Assembly: GCF_009498275.1 (NCBI RefSeq)
Contig: NZ_CP045643.1
Location: 5,332,001 to 5,396,000, forward strand
Direction: 5' to 3'
DNA: 64,000 nucleotides
DNA from: Streptomyces fagopyri
Lineage (GTDB): Bacteria > Actinomycetota > Actinomycetes > Streptomycetales > Streptomycetaceae
In this document: piece by piece, positions 60,666 to 64,000 of the stretch
How positions within the stretch are numbered: the stretch's first letter is position 1
Layout of the letters: each line of letters starts with the position of its first letter
The notes under the pieces: generated by a model
Database searches by the model: none
Seen by the model: the letters and a program-made list of their open reading frames with translations, nothing else
What the model was told of the DNA's origin: nothing
Position numbers and translations under genes: made by a program

Positions 60666-62879
60666 GTGGCCACATTCCTCTACAAACTCGGCCGATTCGC
60701 CTTCCGGCGACGGCATTTCGTCGCCCTGATCTGGGTGGCGCTGCTGACGCTCGCGGGAGTCGGCGCCGCCAACGCGCCCGCCGCCGGCGCCAGCTCGTTC
60801 TCCATACCCGGCACCGAGGCGCAGAAGGCCTTCGACCTGCTGGAACAGCGCTTCCCCGGCATGAGCGCCGACGGAGCGACCGCGCGCGTCGTCTTCAAGG
60901 CGCCCAGCGGCGAGAAGATGGCGGACAAGGCCAACAAGGCGACCGTCGAGAAGACCGTCAAGGCGCTCGGGGACGGCTCGGAGGTCACCTCCGTCACCGA
61001 CCCGTTCAAGGCCGAGGCCGTCAGCAAGAACGGTTCGATCGCCTACGCGTCGGTGAAGTACAAGGTCTCCGGAATGGAGCTGAAGGACTCATCGAAGGAC
61101 GCCCTGGAGGCGGCCGCGCAGCAGGCGCGGGACGCCGGGCTGACCGTCGAGGTGGGCGGTGACGCGCTCCAGGCCACGCCGGAGACCGGTTCCACCGAGG
61201 TCATCGGTATCGCGATCGCCGCGGTCGTCCTCGTCATCACCTTCGGTTCGCTGATCGCCGCCGGGCTGCCGCTGCTGACCGCGCTGATCGGCGTCGGCAT
61301 CGGCGTCTCGACCATCACCGCCCTCGCCAACGCGCTCGACCTGGGCACCACCACCTCCACGCTCGCGATGATGATCGGCCTCGCGGTCGGCATCGACTAC
61401 GCGCTGTTCATCGTCTCGCGCTACCGCGCCGAACTCGCCGAGGGCCGCGAGCGCGAGGAGGCGGCCGGACGGGCCGTCGGCACGGCGGGCTCCGCGGTGG
61501 TCTTCGCCGGCCTGACGGTCGTGATCGCGCTCGTCGGCCTGTCGGTCGTGAACATCCCGATGCTGACGAAGATGGGTGTCGCGGCGGCCGGTACGGTCGC
61601 CATCGCGGTCCTGATCGCGCTCACGCTGATCCCGGCCCTGCTGGGTTACGCGGGCCGCAAGGTCCAGCCGGCCGGCCGGAAGAGCAGGCTGCTGGGCGGC
61701 GGCCGGGCCGCGAAGAACGCGGGCCGGCCCAACATGGGCACCCGCTGGGCGAGCTTCGTCGTCCGTCGCCCGCTCGCCGTGCTGCTGCTCGGTGTGGTCG
61801 GTCTCGGCGCCGCCGCCGTGCCCGCGGCCTCGCTGGAACTGGGCCTGCCCGACGACGGTTCGCAGCCGGCCTCGACCACCCAGCGCAGGGCCTACGACCT
61901 GCTGTCCGACGGTTTCGGTCCCGGCTTCAACGGTCCCCTGATGCTGGTCGTGGACGCCAAGGCGAGCGACGACCCGAAGGGCGCGGTCGCCCGGGTCCAC
62001 GACACGGTCAAGGACCTCAAGGGTGTCGTCTCGGTGACTCCGGCGACGTACAACAAGCCCGGGGACACCGCGATGATCACCGTGATCGCCAACTCGAATC
62101 CGTCCTCGGTGAAGACCGAGAACCTGGTGCACGCCATCCGCGACGCGGGCGGCGGCATCAAGGCGGGCACCGACGCCGAGGTGCTGGTCACCGGCAGCAC
62201 GGCGATGAACATCGACTTCTCGCAGAAGCTCAACGACGCGCTGATCCCGTATCTGGCGCTGGTGGTCGGCCTCGCCTTCCTGCTCCTGATCGTGGTCTTC
62301 CGCTCGATCCTGGTCCCGCTGAAGGCGGCACTCGGCTTCCTGCTGAGCGTGATGGCCGCGCTCGGCGCGGTGGTCGCGGTCTTCCAGTGGGGCTGGCTCG
62401 CGAACCTCATCGGTGTCGAGCAGACCGGCCCGATCATGTCGATGATGCCGATCTTCATGGTGGGTGTCGTCTTCGGCCTCGCGATGGACTACGAGGTCTT
62501 CCTCGTGACCCGGATGCGCGAGGCGTACGTGCACGGGGGGAAGCCCGGCCAGGCCATCGTGACCGGCTTCAAGCACGGCGCACGGGTGGTGACGGCCGCG
62601 GCCGTCATCATGATCGCGGTGTTCTCCGGCTTCATCGGTTCCAGCGAGTCGATGATCAAGATGATCGGCTTCGGTCTCGCGATCGCCGTCTTCTTCGACG
62701 CGTTCGTCGTCCGCATGGCGCTCGTCCCGGCGGTCCTGGCGCTGCTCGGCAAGAAGGCCTGGTGGCTGCCGAGGTGGCTGGACCGGGCACTGCCGAACGT
62801 GGACGTCGAGGGCGAGGGGCTGCGCAAGCTGGGTGACGGTCGCAAGAACGACGACGACCGCGAGCTGGTGCGGGTCTGA
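60666..62879 (+). CDS. MMPL family transporter (RND superfamily)
   Basis: 737 residues from a GTG with GGGAG nine bases upstream. Two repeats of six hydrophobic segments are each preceded by a large extracellular domain. The MMPL motifs are MMIGLAVGIDYALFIVSRYRAELAEG in the first half and MVGVVFGLAMDYEVFLVTRMREAYVHG in the second, with the proton-relay Asp-Tyr pairs (D-Y in each). It uses the proton gradient to export lipids or hydrophobic compounds. Controlled, probably, by the preceding TetR protein. Confidence 0.92.
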   Translation: MATFLYKLGRFAFRRRHFVALIWVALLTLAGVGAANAPAAGASSFSIPGTEAQKAFDLLEQRFPGMSADGATARVVFKAPSGEKMADKANKATVEKTVKALGDGSEVTSVTDPFKAEAVSKNGSIAYASVKYKVSGMELKDSSKDALEAAAQQARDAGLTVEVGGDALQATPETGSTEVIGIAIAAVVLVITFGSLIAAGLPLLTALIGVGIGVSTITALANALDLGTTTSTLAMMIGLAVGIDYALFIVSRYRAELAEGREREEAAGRAVGTAGSAVVFAGLTVVIALVGLSVVNIPMLTKMGVAAAGTVAIAVLIALTLIPALLGYAGRKVQPAGRKSRLLGGGRAAKNAGRPNMGTRWASFVVRRPLAVLLLGVVGLGAAAVPAASLELGLPDDGSQPASTTQRRAYDLLSDGFGPGFNGPLMLVVDAKASDDPKGAVARVHDTVKDLKGVVSVTPATYNKPGDTAMITVIANSNPSSVKTENLVHAIRDAGGGIKAGTDAEVLVTGSTAMNIDFSQKLNDALIPYLALVVGLAFLLLIVVFRSILVPLKAALGFLLSVMAALGAVVAVFQWGWLANLIGVEQTGPIMSMMPIFMVGVVFGLAMDYEVFLVTRMREAYVHGGKPGQAIVTGFKHGARVVTAAAVIMIAVFSGFIGSSESMIKMIGFGLAIAVFFDAFVVRMALVPAVLALLGKKAWWLPRWLDRALPNVDVEGEGLRKLGDGRKNDDDRELVRV

Positions 62880-62889
62880 CCGTCCGACG

Positions 62890-63246
62890 TCAGTGAGTCA
62901 CCGGGGTGGCGGCCATGTAGGTACGGCGCAGGAAGCGCGTCAGGGCTTTCGAGTCGACCTGCACGACCGCCACCCCTTTGGCCGAGTGGAACTCCATGAC
63001 CGCCTGCACCCGGCCGCAGGGCCAGACGCGTACGTCGCCGTTGCTGACGGGGACCCGCAGGCCCTGCTCCAGCAGCTCACGGGGGAAGACCCACTCGTGC
63101 GGGCCGGGCAGGGTGATGCGCACCTGACGGGAGTCGGCCTCGGCGTCGTAGTGGAAGGCCACCGGAACAGCTCTGCCTTCGTCCTCGGGGGAGTCGGCCG
63201 TGTCCGTGACGATATGGGCGCGTGCGTACTGTTCGACGGCAGACAT
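62890..63246 (-). CDS. ssgE: SsgA-like sporulation/cell-division protein (SALP)
   Basis: 118 residues with AAGGAG before the ATG. Family motifs are VPVAFHYDAEADSRQVRITLPG, EWVFPRELLEQGLRVPVSNGDVRVWPCG (the WVF-x-R-(D/E)LL-x-EGL-x-P-x-G(D)VRVWP core of SALPs) and SKALTRFLRRTY. SALPs steer peptidoglycan synthesis and spore separation in Streptomyces. The short length and position next to cbiM point to SsgE by remembered gene order (SCO3158), which needs checking; the family itself is clear. Confidence 0.87.
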   Translation of the reverse strand: MSAVEQYARAHIVTDTADSPEDEGRAVPVAFHYDAEADSRQVRITLPGPHEWVFPRELLEQGLRVPVSNGDVRVWPCGRVQAVMEFHSAKGVAVVQVDSKALTRFLRRTYMAATPVTH

Positions 63247-63454
63247 GAACCGACTCCTTACGCTGCGTGACCTGTGCGGAATCTATGAAACCGTCACCTT
63301 TCCAATGTCGCACATTCCGTCGATTCCGCTCTTGGACTCCGGGTACCCCGGTGGGGCCCTCGCGACACGGCCCTGTGGGGCACGACACGTGACGGGACGT
63401 GCGGCGGGGCGCCCGGCGGTTCCTCGTGTGCGCGGCTCGCCGCACCCCCGACTG

Positions 63455-63490
63455 TTCATAGGTGTATCGCTATTCATAGGCGCATCGCTC
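63455..63490 (+). repeat. Two 18-bp direct repeats (TTCATAGGYGYATCGCTM)
   Basis: Adjacent copies at 63455-63472 and 63473-63490 differ at 3 of 18 positions and abut the Nur-like box. They lie just upstream of the -35 of cbiM on one face of the helix spacing for two protein molecules. Confidence 0.8.
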
Positions 63491-63507
63491 TTGCAAGCCA
63501 TTCGCAA
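63491..63507 (+). promoter_or_regulatory. Nur box before cbiM/nikM (TTGCAA-N5-TCGCAA)
   Basis: The site fits the Nur consensus tTGCaa-N5-ttGCAA at all but one position (TCGCAA for TTGCAA). Nur is the nickel-responsive Fur-family repressor of Streptomyces. Its left half overlaps the place of the -35 box. Confidence 0.75.
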
Positions 63508-63515
63508 CAAGGCAC

Positions 63516-63521
63516 TATCAT
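63516..63521 (+). promoter_or_regulatory. -10 box TATCAT of cbiM/nikM
   Basis: TATCAT lies 6 nt before the GTG at 63528. There is no ribosome-binding site, so the message is probably leaderless. TTGCAA at 63491 would be a -35 with a 19-bp spacer and lies inside the Nur box. Confidence 0.55.
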
Positions 63522-63527
63522 CGAACG

Positions 63528-64000
63528 GTGCATGTGCCTGACGGATTCATCAACGCCCCGGTCTCCGCCGCCACCGGACTGGTCGCCGCCGGCGCCGTCG
63601 CGGTGAGCCTGCGAGGCGCCCGCCGCGAACTCGACGAGAGGACCGCGCCGCTCGCCGGCCTGGTCGCCGCCTTCATCTTCGCCGTACAGATGCTGAACTT
63701 CCCGGTCGCGGCCGGGACCAGCGGTCATCTGCTCGGCGGCGCGCTGGCGGCGATACTCGTCGGCCCCTTCACCGGGGTCCTGTGCGTCTCCGTGGTCCTG
63801 CTGATGCAGGGCATCCTCTTCGCCGACGGGGGCCTCACCGCGCTCGGCGTGAACATCACCGACATGGCGATCGTCACCACCGTCGTCTCCTACGCCGTCT
63901 TCCGCGGCCTGCTGAGGGTGCTCCCGAGGAGACGGCGCTCGATCACCGTGGCCGCCTTCGTGTCCGCGCTGCTGTCCGTCCCGGCCGCCGCCGTCGCCTT
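63528..64000 (+). CDS. cbiM: Nickel/cobalt ECF transporter substrate-binding membrane subunit (CbiM/NikM), 3' end beyond window
   Basis: The first ~157 residues are visible. It begins V-H-V-PDGFINAPVSAATG, where the N-terminal His-x-His after removal or retention of the start residue is the metal-binding ATCUN-like site of CbiM/NikM. Then come hydrophobic segments with FIFAVQMLNFPVAAGTSGHLLGGALAAILVGPF and LLMQGILFADGGLTALGVNITDMA, both family signatures. It captures Ni2+ or Co2+ for the CbiMNQO/NikMNQO pump. The Nur box upstream favours nickel. Confidence 0.92.
   Translation, partial: MHVPDGFINAPVSAATGLVAAGAVAVSLRGARRELDERTAPLAGLVAAFIFAVQMLNFPVAAGTSGHLLGGALAAILVGPFTGVLCVSVVLLMQGILFADGGLTALGVNITDMAIVTTVVSYAVFRGLLRVLPRRRRSITVAAFVSALLSVPAAAVA

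Noticed and set aside
1..64000. Biosynthetic gene cluster or prophage
   Set aside because: No PKS, NRPS or terpene synthase core gene, and no integrase, terminase, portal or transposase in the window.

Overview
The window is chromosomal DNA from a Streptomyces (or very close relative). The evidence is GC-rich coding with strong third-position GC bias, an HrdD-type sigma factor, an SsgA-like sporulation protein, a SepX/GlpR-type septation protein, DUF6230/DUF6114 proteins and many TetR/MarR/GNAT genes. There are no phage genes, transposases, CRISPR arrays or rRNA. From memory, the order hrdD, TetR, WYL regulator, MFS, fruRKA, L,D-transpeptidase, mscL, galU-moeA-moaC-moaB, xthA, ssgE, cbiM resembles one conserved stretch of the S. 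coelicolor core chromosome; that needs an alignment.

Layout. 1-9.5 kb is a looser region: an ArsR regulator cut by the left edge, an MFS exporter, a rhomboid protease, a secreted/membrane trio (DUF6230, DUF6114 and a third protein), a LysE exporter, hypothetical proteins, a cold-shock-like protein, and tRNA-Arg(CCT) beside a decayed TetR gene and 13-bp repeats. 9.5-18.3 kb holds regulators and their targets: a double IclR protein, a secreted M6 metalloprotease, TetR plus a DHA2-type MFS pump, MarR facing an extradiol dioxygenase, and a phosphinothricin-type acetyltransferase. 18.4-28.3 kb holds hrdD behind a SigR-type promoter, a self-operator TetR gene, a WYL regulator divergent from an MFS pump, and the fructose operon fruR-fruK-fruA. 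28.4-43.3 kb holds an L,D-transpeptidase lipoprotein, a P1 peptidase, LtrA, MscL, a SAF-domain protein, MTA phosphorylase, an FmdB/Ruc-like zinc-ribbon protein, an MFS protein, a cation/proton antiporter and a penicillin-acylase-family protein.

43.4-49.6 kb is the core block fau, galU, moeA/glp, moaC, moaB, rimJ-like, sepX/glpR, ending at tRNA-Ala(CGC). The genes from galU to the acetyltransferase overlap by 4 nt at most junctions. 49.8-64 kb holds divergent GNAT/xthA, a MerR gene facing a Baeyer-Villiger monooxygenase-hydrolase-SDR operon, a tricorn protease, a TetR-MMPL pair, ssgE, and the start of a nickel/cobalt ECF transporter gene (cbiM/nikM) behind a Nur-box-like site.

The most striking signal is upstream of the FmdB-like gene. 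A SigR-type promoter (GGAAT-N18-GTT) runs straight into a CIRCE element (TTAGCACTC-N9-GAGTGCCAG), which predicts joint control by thiol-oxidative stress and HrcA heat shock of a protein resembling the redox-regulated chaperone Ruc. Also notable are many TANNNT boxes 6-7 nt before start codons with no ribosome-binding site (probable leaderless mRNAs), several perfect palindromes in divergent promoters, and a small frame that bridges fruK and fruA with 4-nt overlaps at both ends. All family names are by eye; no searches were run.
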